NCBI GenBank assembly: GCA_036745875.1
Contig: DAIOFH010000006.1
Coordinates: 1-50,050 of the forward strand
Length of the DNA: 50,050 nt
Direction of reading: 5' to 3'
Source of the DNA: DAIOFH01 sp036745875
GTDB lineage: Bacteria; Planctomycetota; SZUA-567
The notes below the pieces were generated by a model. It did no database searches, was not told where the DNA came from, and saw only the letters and a program-made list of their open reading frames with translations. Both the position numbers and the translations under genes were made by a program. Within the stretch, counting starts at the first letter, position 1, and each line of letters begins with the position of its first letter. This document shows positions 24,591-34,552 of this stretch, one piece after another.

Positions 24591-26543
24591 ATGCCCGACG
24601 GCGGTAAGAAACGTATCTCCCCAGACGCCAGGCTGTCCATCTCCCAGGCGGCGGACATGCTTGGCGTGTCGGGGCATACCGTAAGGAACTGGATCAAGGC
24701 GGGCCTTGTGCCCGCCACCTGGGCGAAGAACCGATTCGTTCTTCGCCTGGCAGACATAAAGAAGGTCAACAAAAAGCTTGAACGCGGCGGACCAAACACG
24801 AAAAAACGGTCCCGAGCCAACAAAACGGCCGACCATACCCATAAAATCCCACAGGAACATCTTACCCGCACGTCGGAAGCGGATCTGATCGAGTCGATCC
24901 GCACCTCGGCGACGAATACGAAGCTGACCCATATCCAGGCGATTTTCGCGACGAGCCTCAACTTGCTCATTCAGTCCGGACTGATCCGCCGCGAAGAGGC
25001 GATACGCCTGACTCGAAAAAATGCTTTTCGCATCGACAACTTTTTTCTCAAGGAGGAACTGTGCGATTTTCGCTCCACCTTTCCCTCGGGAAAGGAGGAT
25101 GCCATCATCTCCCTCCTCGACCTCCCTCTTCCCCAATCAGAAGATTGTCTCGGTCTTCTGCACCAGTCCTTCACCCGATCCGGCAATCGCGCCCAGAGCG
25201 GCATGTTCTATACTCCCATGCATGTGGTCAATTCCATTGCCAAAGACCTTGCGCCAAGGGTGAAAGCCGGGGTCGGGGTTCTCGATCCCTGCTGCGGATC
25301 GGGGCAGTTCCTGGTCGCATTCGCCCGGCATGGCGTTTTCCCCGGGGATTTGTTCGGCCTCGATATCGACCCGATCGCGGTGCGCATCGCCAGGCTGAAT
25401 TTCTTCCTCGCTTTTCCCGGCCTGAAATTGCGCCCAAACATCCTGCAGCGCGACTCCCTGCTTCCTTCAGTGGACGAATCGATAAAGACGCTGGGTCGGT
25501 TCTCCATCATCGCCACCAATCCACCATGGGGTGCCCGGCCAAACCGCGCGATCAGGGCAAAGCTGGGAAAAGAATATCCGGAGATCACTTCAGGCGAATA
25601 CTTCTCCTATTTTATCAGGCGCGCCCTTGATCACCTCACTCCCGACGGCGCCGGATCTTTTATCCTGCCCGAATCGGTCCTCAACATTGCCCGGCACAAG
25701 GATATACGGCGCGTTCTTCTTGAGACAACTTTCATCGAAAAGGTAAAGCCGCTCAAGAGAATATTTAACGATGTTTTTACCGGGGCGGTACGCATAGATT
25801 TTTCCGTCTGCGACGAACCTCCGGGCAACAAGCAACGAGCCAAAGGCTTCGCCGTGCAGAAGGACTGGCTGGCCAATCCTGGATTTATCTTTTCGATCAA
25901 CTCCAACAGCCAGGACAACCGCATTATCGACAAGATTTTCGCACAGGACCACCACACACTGGCGGAAAAGGCGGAGTGGGCCTTGGGCATCGTTACCGGC
26001 GACAACAAACGCTTCCTTTCCGACAAACCGGGGAGCGGTCTTGAACCTGTCTACCGCGGCCGCAATATCCGTCCGTTCATCTTCACCGCACCTCAAACCT
26101 ACATCCGTTTCAGCCCCGATATAATGCAGCAGTCCGCACCGGAAAAATTGTACCGCACCAAGGGAAAACTTATTTATCGTTTTATTTCACGGCGTTTGGT
26201 GTTTGCCTACGACAACTGCGGACGACTGACACTCAACAGCGCCAATCTGGTGATACCTGGGATAGAGGGGTATCCCATGCCCGCCATAGCCGCATTGTTC
26301 AACTCAGCGCCATATCAATTTATCCACGAGAAATTATTCTTCAGCCTCAAGGTCCTGCGCGCCAACCTGGAGCGGCTGCCGCTCCCGACATGGCTTCCGG
26401 GGCAACTGGATAGGTTGTCGGCGATGGCCGAGGACATCGCGGAGGGAGTTCTGCCTCTCAGCGCCTTGGACGAAATGGTTATGGATTCCTTCATGCTCAC
26501 TCTGGATGAAAAAAAACGGATACGTGAATGTGTTTACGCGTGA
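24591..26543 (+). CDS. HTH-fused N6-adenine DNA methyltransferase, solitary
   Basis: A 650-residue protein. Residues about 14-62 form a MerR/excisionase-like helix-turn-helix (LSISQAADMLGVSGHTVRNW). A linker and helical region follow. The methyltransferase core has motif I LDPCCGSGQFL at 231-241 and the amino-methylase motif IV NPPWG at 310-314. The C-terminus (about 480-650) resembles the TaqI-type target-recognition domain (YRGRNIRPFIF). It would methylate adenine in DNA. No restriction nuclease or specificity subunit is near. It sits seven bases after ribBA and 75 before hisB, on the same strand. The ATG at 24591 is chosen because the longer frame overlaps ribBA. Confidence 0.85.
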   Translation: MPDGGKKRISPDARLSISQAADMLGVSGHTVRNWIKAGLVPATWAKNRFVLRLADIKKVNKKLERGGPNTKKRSRANKTADHTHKIPQEHLTRTSEADLIESIRTSATNTKLTHIQAIFATSLNLLIQSGLIRREEAIRLTRKNAFRIDNFFLKEELCDFRSTFPSGKEDAIISLLDLPLPQSEDCLGLLHQSFTRSGNRAQSGMFYTPMHVVNSIAKDLAPRVKAGVGVLDPCCGSGQFLVAFARHGVFPGDLFGLDIDPIAVRIARLNFFLAFPGLKLRPNILQRDSLLPSVDESIKTLGRFSIIATNPPWGARPNRAIRAKLGKEYPEITSGEYFSYFIRRALDHLTPDGAGSFILPESVLNIARHKDIRRVLLETTFIEKVKPLKRIFNDVFTGAVRIDFSVCDEPPGNKQRAKGFAVQKDWLANPGFIFSINSNSQDNRIIDKIFAQDHHTLAEKAEWALGIVTGDNKRFLSDKPGSGLEPVYRGRNIRPFIFTAPQTYIRFSPDIMQQSAPEKLYRTKGKLIYRFISRRLVFAYDNCGRLTLNSANLVIPGIEGYPMPAIAALFNSAPYQFIHEKLFFSLKVLRANLERLPLPTWLPGQLDRLSAMAEDIAEGVLPLSALDEMVMDSFMLTLDEKKRIRECVYA

Positions 26544-26618
26544 TATTTCGTGAAATGCAGTAGAATCGTCACAGCCATTTACCTATAATGTATGGCTGGC
26601 CCAAATCTAAGGATAATC

Positions 26619-27209
26619 ATGACCAGTCGCAAATCCACAATCAAACGGAAAACCGCCGAAACGGATATTGCCATGACCCTCAACCTCGACGGCAAAGGCA
26701 AGGCATCCATTACCACCGGAGTCGGCTTTTTCGATCATATGCTGACCCTTTTTGCCAAACACGGCCTTTTCGACCTGTCTATCGAAGCGACCGGCGATAT
26801 TCATGTCGACGCCCATCACACGGTCGAAGACATCGGCATCTGCATTGGACAGGCGATGGTGGAAGCGCTGGGCGACAAAAAAGGCATCAACCGGTTCGGT
26901 TTTTTCTATCTGCCGATGGAAGAAGCGCTGGCCCAAATTTCACTTGATTTCTCCGGCAGGCCGTGGCTTGAATGGCGGGCAAAGTTGCCGGGGGAAAAAT
27001 GCGGCGATTTCGACACCGGCCTCGGCCGCGAGTTCGCACGCGCCCTTGTGGCCAGCGCCGGCTTGACCCTGCATGTCGACCTCTTGGCGGGTGAAGACGC
27101 CCACCATTGCCTGGAAGCGATATTCAAGGGCCTTGGCCGTTCGCTGAAAACAGCGGTCAGCCACGATCCGCGCGGCAGGGGCGGGCTAAACCTCATGGGC
27201 AAAATGTAA
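26619..27209 (+). CDS. hisB: Imidazoleglycerol-phosphate dehydratase
   Basis: A 196-residue Mn-dependent enzyme of histidine synthesis, monofunctional (no phosphatase domain). The paired metal motifs DAHHTVEDIGI near 62 and EDAHHCLEAIFK near 157 are intact, as are GFFDHML near 33 and FDTGLGREF near 128. The ATG at 26619 (MTSRKST) has aagga upstream and gives the family's normal length; an ATG 27 bases earlier lacks a ribosome site. Other his genes are not in the window. Confidence 0.96.
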   Translation: MTSRKSTIKRKTAETDIAMTLNLDGKGKASITTGVGFFDHMLTLFAKHGLFDLSIEATGDIHVDAHHTVEDIGICIGQAMVEALGDKKGINRFGFFYLPMEEALAQISLDFSGRPWLEWRAKLPGEKCGDFDTGLGREFARALVASAGLTLHVDLLAGEDAHHCLEAIFKGLGRSLKTAVSHDPRGRGGLNLMGKM

Positions 27210-27314
27210 AAACCGAACGGTAACGGTTCATTCATACGAAAGAACAACCTTTCCTATCGACAAACAATCAGGCAATTCATACAATACATTACAATTAGCG
27301 TTGTATTCCTGTTC

Positions 27315-27341
27315 ATCCCTCCGGGAGAGAGGAGGGATTTT
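27315..27341 (+). terminator. Possible weak terminator after hisB
   Basis: atccctcc at 27315-27322 pairs with ggagggat at 27331-27338 across an 8-base loop, followed by only three T. The rest of the 235-base hisB-clpC gap is AT-rich and must hold the clpC promoter. A small gcgcc-gggtt-ggcgc hairpin lies near 27410, but no CtsR-type operator was recognised. Confidence 0.35.
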
Positions 27342-27444
27342 CAACGTTAAGGACAGATAAACCTAGAGCTTTATATGATTCACCCATGTAGCGTATACAT
27401 TTGATATCGCGCCGGGTTGGCGCGTTAGGCAGGAGCTATATATT

Positions 27445-29991
27445 ATGTTGGAAAAATTCACCGATCGCGCGCGCAAGGTCATAAACCTGGCGCGGCAAGA
27501 GGCTGAACGTCTGGGTCACGAATTCATCGGTACCGAGCATATCCTCCTCGGGCTGGTCAAGGAAGGATCCGGAGTCGCGGCCAATGTTCTGGAAAACCTT
27601 GCGGTTGACCTGGAAAAAGTCAGGGTCGAAATCGAGCGCTACGTTTCCACCCCCGGCGAACCAGTCATCTCCTCCTCCAGCCTCCCCTTCACCCCCAAGG
27701 CTAAGCGTGTCCTTGAGTTGGCGATGGAAGAGGCCAGGAATCTCGAACACAATTACATCGGCACCGAACACCTCCTTCTCGGCGTGCTCCGCGAGCAGGA
27801 CGGCATGGCCGCCCAGGTCCTTTTGAAGCTGGGCGTCAAGCTCGAGGACGTTCGCGCCGAACTGATGGAGCTCCTTGGAGCGGACGTGGCGCAGGACGTG
27901 CAAACGCCCCCCGGAGAAATTCCGCAGCAGGCGGCCGACAACGCCACGCCTGCCCTGGATTCCTTTGGTCGCGACTTGACCCAGCTTGCCCGCGAAGGCA
28001 GCCTCGATCCGGTCATCGGCCGCTCGAAGGAAATTCAGCGAGTCCTCCAGATCCTTTCCCGCAGGACCAAGAACAACCCGGTCCTCCTCGGCGAAGCCGG
28101 TGTCGGTAAAACCGCCATCGTCGAAGGCCTGGCCCAGGACATCGTATCCGGAAACGTCCCCGAGATCCTTCTTTCCAAGAGAATCGTCGTCCTTGACCTT
28201 GCCATGATGGTCGCGGGCACGAAATATCGCGGGCAGTTCGAGGAACGCATCAAGGCGGTCATGAACGAGGTCCGCCGCGCCAAGAACATCATCCTTTTCA
28301 TAGACGAACTGCACACCCTCGTCGGCGCAGGCGGGGCGGAAGGTTCCATCGACGCCTCGAACGTCCTCAAGCCCGCCCTCGCCCGTGGCGAAGTCCAGTG
28401 CGTAGGTGCGACCACCCTGGACGAATACCGCAAATATGTGGAAAAGGACACGGCTCTTGAACGCCGCTTCCAGTCCATCATCGTCAATCCGCCTTCGGCG
28501 CAAGAAGCAGTCGCCATCCTGCACGGCCTCAGGGACAGGTACGAGGCCCACCACCGCGTCCGCATCACAGACGAGGCGATTGAAGAGGCGGTCAAACTTT
28601 CCGAACGCTATATTTCCGGCCGTTTCCTCCCTGACAAGGCCATCGACGTCATCGACGAAGCCGGTTCCCGTGTCCGCCTGTCCTCCATGACCCGCCCGCC
28701 GGACCTGAAGGACAAGGAAAAGGAAATCGAGACGCTCGACCGCGAAAAGAAGGAAGCCGTCAATTCGCAGGATTTCGAACGCGCCGCTCGTTTGCGCGAC
28801 CAGGCCGACGGCCTGAAGAAAGAGATCAAGGAAATCAAGGAAGCCTGGAAGGAACGCACCTCCCAGACTCGTGGCGTGGTCGGCATCGAAGCGGTGACGG
28901 AAGTCGTCTCGTCCATCACCGGCATTCCGCTCGCGCGTCTCGAGTCGAAAGAGCAGGAGCGCCTTCTCAAAATCGAGGAAGAACTGCACAAACGCGTCAT
29001 CAGCCAGGACGATGCCATTTCCGCCATCGCCCGCGCCGTCAGGCGCAGCCGCGCCGGCCTCAAGGACCCGCGTCGCCCCATGGGCACGTTCCTGTTCCTT
29101 GGCCCAACCGGCGTCGGCAAGACCCTGCTTGCCCGCGCGCTTGCCGAGTTCATGTTTGGCGAGGAAGACGCCCTTATCCAGATCGACATGTCCGAGTACA
29201 TGGAAAAACACGCTGTCAGCCGTCTCGTCGGCGCGCCTCCGGGATATGTCGGCTATGAGGAAGGCGGTCAGCTGACGGAAAAAGTCCGCCGCCGCCCCTA
29301 CTCGGTGCTGCTCCTGGACGAACTGGAAAAAGCGCACCACGACATCTTCAACATCCTTCTCCAGATTATGGAAGAGGGCAAGATCACGGACTCATACGGC
29401 CGCAAGGTCGACTTCCGGAACACCATCCTGATCATGACGTCCAATGTCGGCGCTGACCTGATCAAGAAACAGGGCACCCTCGGCTTTACCAAGCAGACTG
29501 AGGACAGCGATTACGACCGCTTGAAAAAGCGCCTCGGCGACGCGGTCGAACGCGAATTCCGTCCGGAGTTCATCAACCGTCTTGACGAGTTCATCGTCTT
29601 CAACTACCTGAACCGCGAAGACATGAACCAGATCATCGACATCGAGATATCCGGCCTCAAGAAACGCCTGGCTGAACAGTACATCGACCTGGAGCTTGCC
29701 GATGACGCGAGGAATTTCCTCATCGACAAAGGCTATAACCCCGACTTCGGCGCGCGCCCCCTGCGCCGCACGATCAGCCGCGAACTTGAAGACCCGATTG
29801 CGGAAGAAATCCTCAGGGGAGCTTTCAAGGGCGGCACCAAGCTGATCATCACCATGAAGGACGACCATATCTACTTTGATTCGGTCGAAGATCCGTCGCT
29901 GGTGCCGACACGTTCCGACGCCGAACTCGAAGCGTCGAGCGCCAAGGAAGAAAAAATGGTCGAAGCGGCCGAAATCAGCGAAATGGAGTAA
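27445..29991 (+). CDS. clpC: ATP-dependent Clp protease ATPase subunit ClpC
   Basis: An 848-residue AAA+ unfoldase that feeds ClpP and refolds or degrades damaged proteins. It has a duplicated Clp-N domain (1-150, both halves with IGTEHILLG/IGTEHLLLG). The first AAA module has Walker A GEAGVGKT near 216. The middle domain carries a UVR motif (QDFERAARLRDQADGLKKEI near 440-460), typical of ClpC and absent from ClpA. The second AAA module has GPTGVGKT near 553. The VSRLVGAPPGYVGYEEGG pore region is intact. It is flanked by gaps of 235 and 116 bases, so it is probably monocistronic. Confidence 0.97.
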   Translation: MLEKFTDRARKVINLARQEAERLGHEFIGTEHILLGLVKEGSGVAANVLENLAVDLEKVRVEIERYVSTPGEPVISSSSLPFTPKAKRVLELAMEEARNLEHNYIGTEHLLLGVLREQDGMAAQVLLKLGVKLEDVRAELMELLGADVAQDVQTPPGEIPQQAADNATPALDSFGRDLTQLAREGSLDPVIGRSKEIQRVLQILSRRTKNNPVLLGEAGVGKTAIVEGLAQDIVSGNVPEILLSKRIVVLDLAMMVAGTKYRGQFEERIKAVMNEVRRAKNIILFIDELHTLVGAGGAEGSIDASNVLKPALARGEVQCVGATTLDEYRKYVEKDTALERRFQSIIVNPPSAQEAVAILHGLRDRYEAHHRVRITDEAIEEAVKLSERYISGRFLPDKAIDVIDEAGSRVRLSSMTRPPDLKDKEKEIETLDREKKEAVNSQDFERAARLRDQADGLKKEIKEIKEAWKERTSQTRGVVGIEAVTEVVSSITGIPLARLESKEQERLLKIEEELHKRVISQDDAISAIARAVRRSRAGLKDPRRPMGTFLFLGPTGVGKTLLARALAEFMFGEEDALIQIDMSEYMEKHAVSRLVGAPPGYVGYEEGGQLTEKVRRRPYSVLLLDELEKAHHDIFNILLQIMEEGKITDSYGRKVDFRNTILIMTSNVGADLIKKQGTLGFTKQTEDSDYDRLKKRLGDAVEREFRPEFINRLDEFIVFNYLNREDMNQIIDIEISGLKKRLAEQYIDLELADDARNFLIDKGYNPDFGARPLRRTISRELEDPIAEEILRGAFKGGTKLIITMKDDHIYFDSVEDPSLVPTRSDAELEASSAKEEKMVEAAEISEME

Positions 29992-30040
29992 ACTCATACT
30001 TGTAATTTTACAACTAAACGAGTTTAATAGGTTTAATCCC

Positions 30041-30070
30041 GCTTTGCCGACCAGTCCTGGTCGGCAAAGC
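30041..30070 (+). terminator. Stem-loop after clpC
   Basis: A perfect 13-base stem (gctttgccgacca at 30041-30053, tggtcggcaaagc at 30058-30070) with a 4-base loop. The following aatttg is a poor T-tract, so termination may be partial or depend on other factors. Confidence 0.6.
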
Positions 30071-30107
30071 AATTTGATAAAGCAGCATTCAACCACAGGA
30101 AAAACCG

Positions 30108-31802
30108 ATGACCTCAGCATTGCCTCCGGCAACGGACTTTATCCGCGAATTCATTAACGAAGACCTGAAGAGCGGCCGATACAAAACTGTGCACACCCGC
30201 TTCCCCCCCGAACCCAACGGCTACCTCCACATCGGCCACTGCAAGGCGGTGCTGACCAATTACGGCCTTGCAGAATCCTACTCCGGAAAATTCAATCTCC
30301 GCTTCGACGACACCAACCCGGCCAAGGAAGACACCGAATTCGTCGACGGCATCATGGCCGATCTGAAATGGCTCGGAGTCGACTGGGAAGACAGGCTTTT
30401 CTACGCTTCGGATTATTTTGAAAAACTCTACGAATTTGCGGAAATGCTCATCAACGAAGGCAAGGCCTATGTCGACAGCCTGACCTCGGAGGAAATCAGG
30501 GAATACCGCGGAACCGGCGGCGGCGCAAAAGCGAAGGGCGAAACGCCTCCCGGCAAAAATTCCCCGTACCGCGACCGGCCTGTCGCTGAAAACCTCGAAC
30601 TGTTCCGCCGCATGCGTGCCGGCGATTTCGAAGACGGCAAGCATGTCCTCCGCGCCAAGATCGACATGGCGCACCCGAACCTCAACATGCGCGACCCTGT
30701 CATTTACCGCATTTCCCACGCGCACCACCACCGCACCGGCAACAAATGGTGCATCTACCCGATGTACGACTATGCCCATCCGCTCTCGGATGCGCTTGAA
30801 GAAATTACCCATTCCTGCTGTTCGCTGGAATTCGAAAACCATCGCCCACTATACGACTGGTGCATCGCCAACCTGCCGGTGTTCCCTTCCAGGCAGATCG
30901 AGTTCGCCAGGCTCAACCTCACGAACACCATCCTTTCCAAACGCTGGCTGATGCAGCTCGTCGCTGAAAAACGCGTCTCCGGCTGGAACGACCCGCGCAT
31001 GCCCACCCTTGTCGGCATGCGACGCAGGGGTTACACGCCTGCCGCGATACGTGATTTCTGCCATAGGATCGGGATTGCCAAAACCAATTCCCGCGTCGAC
31101 ATCCAGCTCCTTGAGGCGTGCCTCAGGGAAGACCTGAACAAACGGGCGCTTCGCGCCATGGCGGTGCTGCGTCCACTCAAGGTCGTGATTGAAAATTATC
31201 CCGACGGGCAGGTCGAATACCTCGACGCCGTCAACAACCCCGAGGACGAAGCGTCAGGCACCCGCAAAGTGCCGTTCTCCAAGGAAATCTATATCGAACG
31301 CGAAGATTTCATGGAAGATCCTCCGAAGAAATTCTTCCGTCTCGCCCCTGGCCGCGAGGTCAGGTTGCGCTACGCCTATCTCATCACCTGCAAAGAAGTA
31401 ATCAAGGATGCGAACGGTGAAATTACCGAACTGCGTTGCATCTATGATCCGGAAACGCGCGGCGGCGACGCCCCCGACGGCAGAAAGGTGAAAGCCACCC
31501 TGCACTGGGTCTCCGCCTCCGAAGGAAAAACCGCCGAAGTCAGGCTATACGACCGCCTTTTCCTGATGGACGACCCATCGGACGCTCCGGAAGGCCAGTC
31601 GTGGCTTGACAACATCAACCCTGACAGCATCGAGATTATCGCCGACGCGATCATAGAACCAAGCCTGGCGGAAGCGGGACATGAAGCCATCTTCCAGTTC
31701 GAGCGCCTGGGGTATTTCATCACCGACCCCGACTCGACAACCGACAAGCGGGTGTTCAACAGAAGCGTCACCTTGAAGGACTCATACGCAAAGGCGAAAT
31801 AA
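30108..31802 (+). CDS. glnS: Glutaminyl-tRNA synthetase
   Basis: A 564-residue class I synthetase that charges tRNA-Gln directly. It has PPEPNGYLHIGH (HIGH at 41-44), the amino-acid pocket RFDDTNP, and the second signature ILSKR at 275-279. The C-terminal anticodon-binding beta-barrels span about 340-555. Its length matches bacterial GlnRS (about 554). A 38-base gap separates it from the clpC hairpin. Its TAA overlaps the next ATG by one base (TAATG). Confidence 0.97.
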   Translation: MTSALPPATDFIREFINEDLKSGRYKTVHTRFPPEPNGYLHIGHCKAVLTNYGLAESYSGKFNLRFDDTNPAKEDTEFVDGIMADLKWLGVDWEDRLFYASDYFEKLYEFAEMLINEGKAYVDSLTSEEIREYRGTGGGAKAKGETPPGKNSPYRDRPVAENLELFRRMRAGDFEDGKHVLRAKIDMAHPNLNMRDPVIYRISHAHHHRTGNKWCIYPMYDYAHPLSDALEEITHSCCSLEFENHRPLYDWCIANLPVFPSRQIEFARLNLTNTILSKRWLMQLVAEKRVSGWNDPRMPTLVGMRRRGYTPAAIRDFCHRIGIAKTNSRVDIQLLEACLREDLNKRALRAMAVLRPLKVVIENYPDGQVEYLDAVNNPEDEASGTRKVPFSKEIYIEREDFMEDPPKKFFRLAPGREVRLRYAYLITCKEVIKDANGEITELRCIYDPETRGGDAPDGRKVKATLHWVSASEGKTAEVRLYDRLFLMDDPSDAPEGQSWLDNINPDSIEIIADAIIEPSLAEAGHEAIFQFERLGYFITDPDSTTDKRVFNRSVTLKDSYAKAK

Positions 31803-32617
31803 TGAGCGTGTCGTTGGGCGAAGACAAAGGTAATCAGCCAGGACTGTACCAGGGCTACCTGGAAATCAGTTCCATGCCGCTTACCTGTTTTTTCTTCACG
31901 CTCCCACTGTTCATCGTCTACCATGGCGGCCTGTGGTGGCTGAACAACTTTTCGGACCTGCGCTGGGCGAACGCGGCGGACATCGCCATCGCCGACGCCC
32001 TCGGCAAACTCGGCATGGCGGGACCGCTCCTGTCGTTTATCTTTGTCGTCATGGTCTTTTTGCTGATGCAGTCGTTTTCCAAAAAAACATGGCAGCGGCC
32101 ATCCTTCACCACCTGGTTTGTCATGATCCTGGAAAGCTTTGTTTTTGCCCTTCCGGTATTCATGCTTTCGCGGCTTGTCGTGTCGTTTCTGGACACCGTC
32201 TCCTTTTCCGCCCTCTACGGCGAGGACGCGATATCCTGGCAGGCAAACCTGATCCTGAGCTGCGGCGCGGGAGTCTATGAGGAATTCCTCTTCCGCCTGA
32301 TCCTGATGGGCATAATCATCATCTTTCTGGACAAAATCCTCAGAATCAAGAGCGGCTGGAAATATATTATCGCAGCCGTTCTCCAGGCGCTGGTGTTTGC
32401 CGCGTCCCACCACCTCCCGAGCGGGCCCGAAGCCATATTGAGCATCGAAGACTTTCAGATGTACCTACCGGCGTTTTCATTCAGGACCGTGGCCGGGATC
32501 TATTTCGCCTTTCTTTATATCGAACGCGGCTTCGGCATTGCCGCGGGCAGCCATGCCCTGTACGACCTCCTGGTGGTTGCCCTGGACATGTGGATGACGG
32601 CGGGAACGGAAGTATAG
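31802..32617 (+). CDS. CPBP-family intramembrane metalloprotease
   Basis: A 271-residue polytopic membrane protein with about six to seven hydrophobic segments. It has the CPBP (CAAX protease and bacteriocin-processing) active-site motifs: E160-E161 and R165 in YEEFLFR, the His pair H203-H204 in FAASHH, and H251/D255 in GSHALYD. Members cleave membrane-embedded peptides and are often found with bacteriocin or other small-peptide genes. It is translationally coupled to glnS. A Nif11-type precursor peptide lies one gene further down the same string, giving a plausible substrate. Confidence 0.88.
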   Translation: MSVSLGEDKGNQPGLYQGYLEISSMPLTCFFFTLPLFIVYHGGLWWLNNFSDLRWANAADIAIADALGKLGMAGPLLSFIFVVMVFLLMQSFSKKTWQRPSFTTWFVMILESFVFALPVFMLSRLVVSFLDTVSFSALYGEDAISWQANLILSCGAGVYEEFLFRLILMGIIIIFLDKILRIKSGWKYIIAAVLQALVFAASHHLPSGPEAILSIEDFQMYLPAFSFRTVAGIYFAFLYIERGFGIAAGSHALYDLLVVALDMWMTAGTEV

Positions 32618-32649
32618 GAAGTTGTTTACATAATGGATCGAGGTATCCC

Positions 32650-34260
32650 ATGGCCGCCAAGAAGAAAACGACACAAGAGGAATCTCCGGCCGTTGCAGTA
32701 AAGGCAGGCCGCCGCCCGCGCAGGCCGGAAGAAATACCCACCCTTGTCGCCGGGATAGACATCGGTTCCACAGCCATCAGGATGAAAATAGCGGAAACGC
32801 TCCCCGACCTCCAAATACGGGTGCTGGAAGAACTCAATTACCCCGTCACCACCGGCGCGGACACCTACCGGCGCGGCTATATCCTCCCCGACACCCTGCA
32901 TTCCATTTGCCGCATCCTGGACGATTATGTCCATCTTATGGATGGCTATGGAGTGCCGCACCGTCGCGTCGTGTCTTCCGCGTCGGTCCGCGAAGCGGCA
33001 AATTCCGAGATCCTCATTGACCGCATCCGCCACGACGCCGGACTTGAACTGGAAATCCTCGATACGGTGGAGGAAAGCCGCCTTGTCTACCAGGCGCTCC
33101 TTCCGTGGCTGCGGCAAAGCCCCGGCGAGTATTCTATGACCCTCAACCTCGGCGGCGGCTCGACGGAAATGATGGTACTGAGAGGCGAAGATCTGCAGAT
33201 GGGCGGAGCGAGGCGGCTTGGCGCGTCCCGGCTGTTCCACAGTTTTGGCCAAGGCACCCCGCAGGCCAGAGGCGAACTGATCAAGCTGATCACCGCCAAC
33301 ATCGTCAATTCAACCCGCGACATCTACCAGGAATACCACGCAGCCCGCTTCCTCCTCGTCAACCGCATGCTCTATGGCGCTTTCCGCAGCGACCCAATGG
33401 CGATCAAGCACGAGAACGACTTTGTCATTCCCATCGACGCCCTGCGCGAACATTTGAAAAAGGCCTACAGCCTCGGGAACCTCGAAATCAGCGAGGTCTT
33501 CAATGTCGGGCTGACCGATGTCGAACTGCTGATCCCCGCCATGCTGATACTCGACTGTTTTCTGGAAATCACCGACGTCAAGGAGGTGACTTTCACCAAC
33601 ACGGAAATGCTTACCGGCCTCTTGCATGAAATGGCCATGGATATCCGAGGCGAAAACCCGTTGATGTCATTCCACCGGCAAATCGTCCGCTCCGCCCGCG
33701 CGGTCGGCGAAAAGTATGATTATGACCGGGCCCATTCGCGGGTTGTGACCGAATACTCCCTGCGCATTTTTGACGCGCTGACGGAGTTCCTCGACCTTGG
33801 CTTCAAGGAGCGGCTGCTTTTGGAGCTGGCGGCGGTCCTTCACGACATCGGCATGTTTATAGCTGAACCGCGGCACCACCGGCATGGCGCGTACCTGGTG
33901 CAATGGGCGGATATTGTCGGCCTGAGCGAGGCAGATCGCTACCTGGTTGCGCAGATTGTCTTTTTCCATCGCAAAGAATTACCGTCGAGTAGGCATTCCG
34001 AATTTATGTCCCTGTCCCAGGGCGACAGAATGCGGGTCCGAAAACTCGCCGGGATACTTCGGCTGGCCGACGTTCTCGACCGCGCCCATCGGCAAAATGT
34101 AAAGGATATCCGCATCGTGTTAAGCGAAGGCAAATTGATTTTATTCATACAGTCATCATCGGAGGTTGATTTAATCCTCGACGCTCTTCCCAAAAAAGCG
34201 GATCTTCTCGAGATGGTGACAGGGTTGCACATCGAAGTCCGGCGGGAAATGATACGCTAG
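32650..34260 (+). CDS. Ppx/GppA phosphatase with C-terminal HD domain
   Basis: A 536-residue protein. A basic N-terminal tail of about 30 residues precedes the actin-like Ppx/GppA domain, which starts GIDIGSTAIRMKI at 35. NLGGGSTEMMVL near 181 is the phosphate-binding loop. The C-terminal HD domain has LHDIGMF (H398, D399). Relatives hydrolyse polyphosphate or pppGpp. The ATG at 32650 has gagg upstream; a longer frame overlaps the CPBP gene. It lies 32 bases after the CPBP gene and 29 bases before the peptide gene. Confidence 0.9.
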   Translation: MAAKKKTTQEESPAVAVKAGRRPRRPEEIPTLVAGIDIGSTAIRMKIAETLPDLQIRVLEELNYPVTTGADTYRRGYILPDTLHSICRILDDYVHLMDGYGVPHRRVVSSASVREAANSEILIDRIRHDAGLELEILDTVEESRLVYQALLPWLRQSPGEYSMTLNLGGGSTEMMVLRGEDLQMGGARRLGASRLFHSFGQGTPQARGELIKLITANIVNSTRDIYQEYHAARFLLVNRMLYGAFRSDPMAIKHENDFVIPIDALREHLKKAYSLGNLEISEVFNVGLTDVELLIPAMLILDCFLEITDVKEVTFTNTEMLTGLLHEMAMDIRGENPLMSFHRQIVRSARAVGEKYDYDRAHSRVVTEYSLRIFDALTEFLDLGFKERLLLELAAVLHDIGMFIAEPRHHRHGAYLVQWADIVGLSEADRYLVAQIVFFHRKELPSSRHSEFMSLSQGDRMRVRKLAGILRLADVLDRAHRQNVKDIRIVLSEGKLILFIQSSSEVDLILDALPKKADLLEMVTGLHIEVRREMIR

Positions 34261-34289
34261 GGCATTGGCTTCTTATTAAAGGGAATGAC

Positions 34290-34532
34290 ATGGATAAAAC
34301 CGATATCGCATCTTTTGTTGAAAAGCTAAAGCAGGATACAGCCCTTGCCGACAGGATTGCACACGTCAGGTCCGACGCCGAGTTTAATGACCTAATCAAT
34401 GAGAATGGCTTTTCTTTCAGTAATAGCCAGTATGACGCATTTGTGACATCGGAATTATCCGAAACTGAATTAGATAGCGTTACCGGAGGGCTTTACAAAC
34501 GCCCCCCCGGCGGCAACGGCATAACATGGTAA
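34290..34532 (+). CDS. Nif11-type leader peptide, putative RiPP precursor
   Basis: An 80-residue protein with the layout of Nif11-like leader peptides. A helical, acidic N-terminus (SFVEKLKQDTALADRI) comes first, then INENGFSFSNSQYDAF, then ELSETELDSVTGG. The double-glycine at 66-67 is the usual protease cut. It leaves a 13-residue candidate core, LYKRPPGGNGITW, with no Cys and only one Ser/Thr, so lanthionine formation is not possible. aaaggg precedes the ATG, and a strong terminator follows. No cyclase, radical-SAM enzyme or PCAT transporter is adjacent; the CPBP protease two genes upstream is the only candidate processing enzyme here. Confidence 0.8.
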   Translation: MDKTDIASFVEKLKQDTALADRIAHVRSDAEFNDLINENGFSFSNSQYDAFVTSELSETELDSVTGGLYKRPPGGNGITW

Positions 34533-34552
34533 GTTTTGTTTCAATGAGAATT

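Noticed and set aside
27436..29340. 634-codon minus-strand frame inside clpC
   Set aside because: It is a shadow of ClpC; the plus strand encodes a full-length, motif-complete protein.
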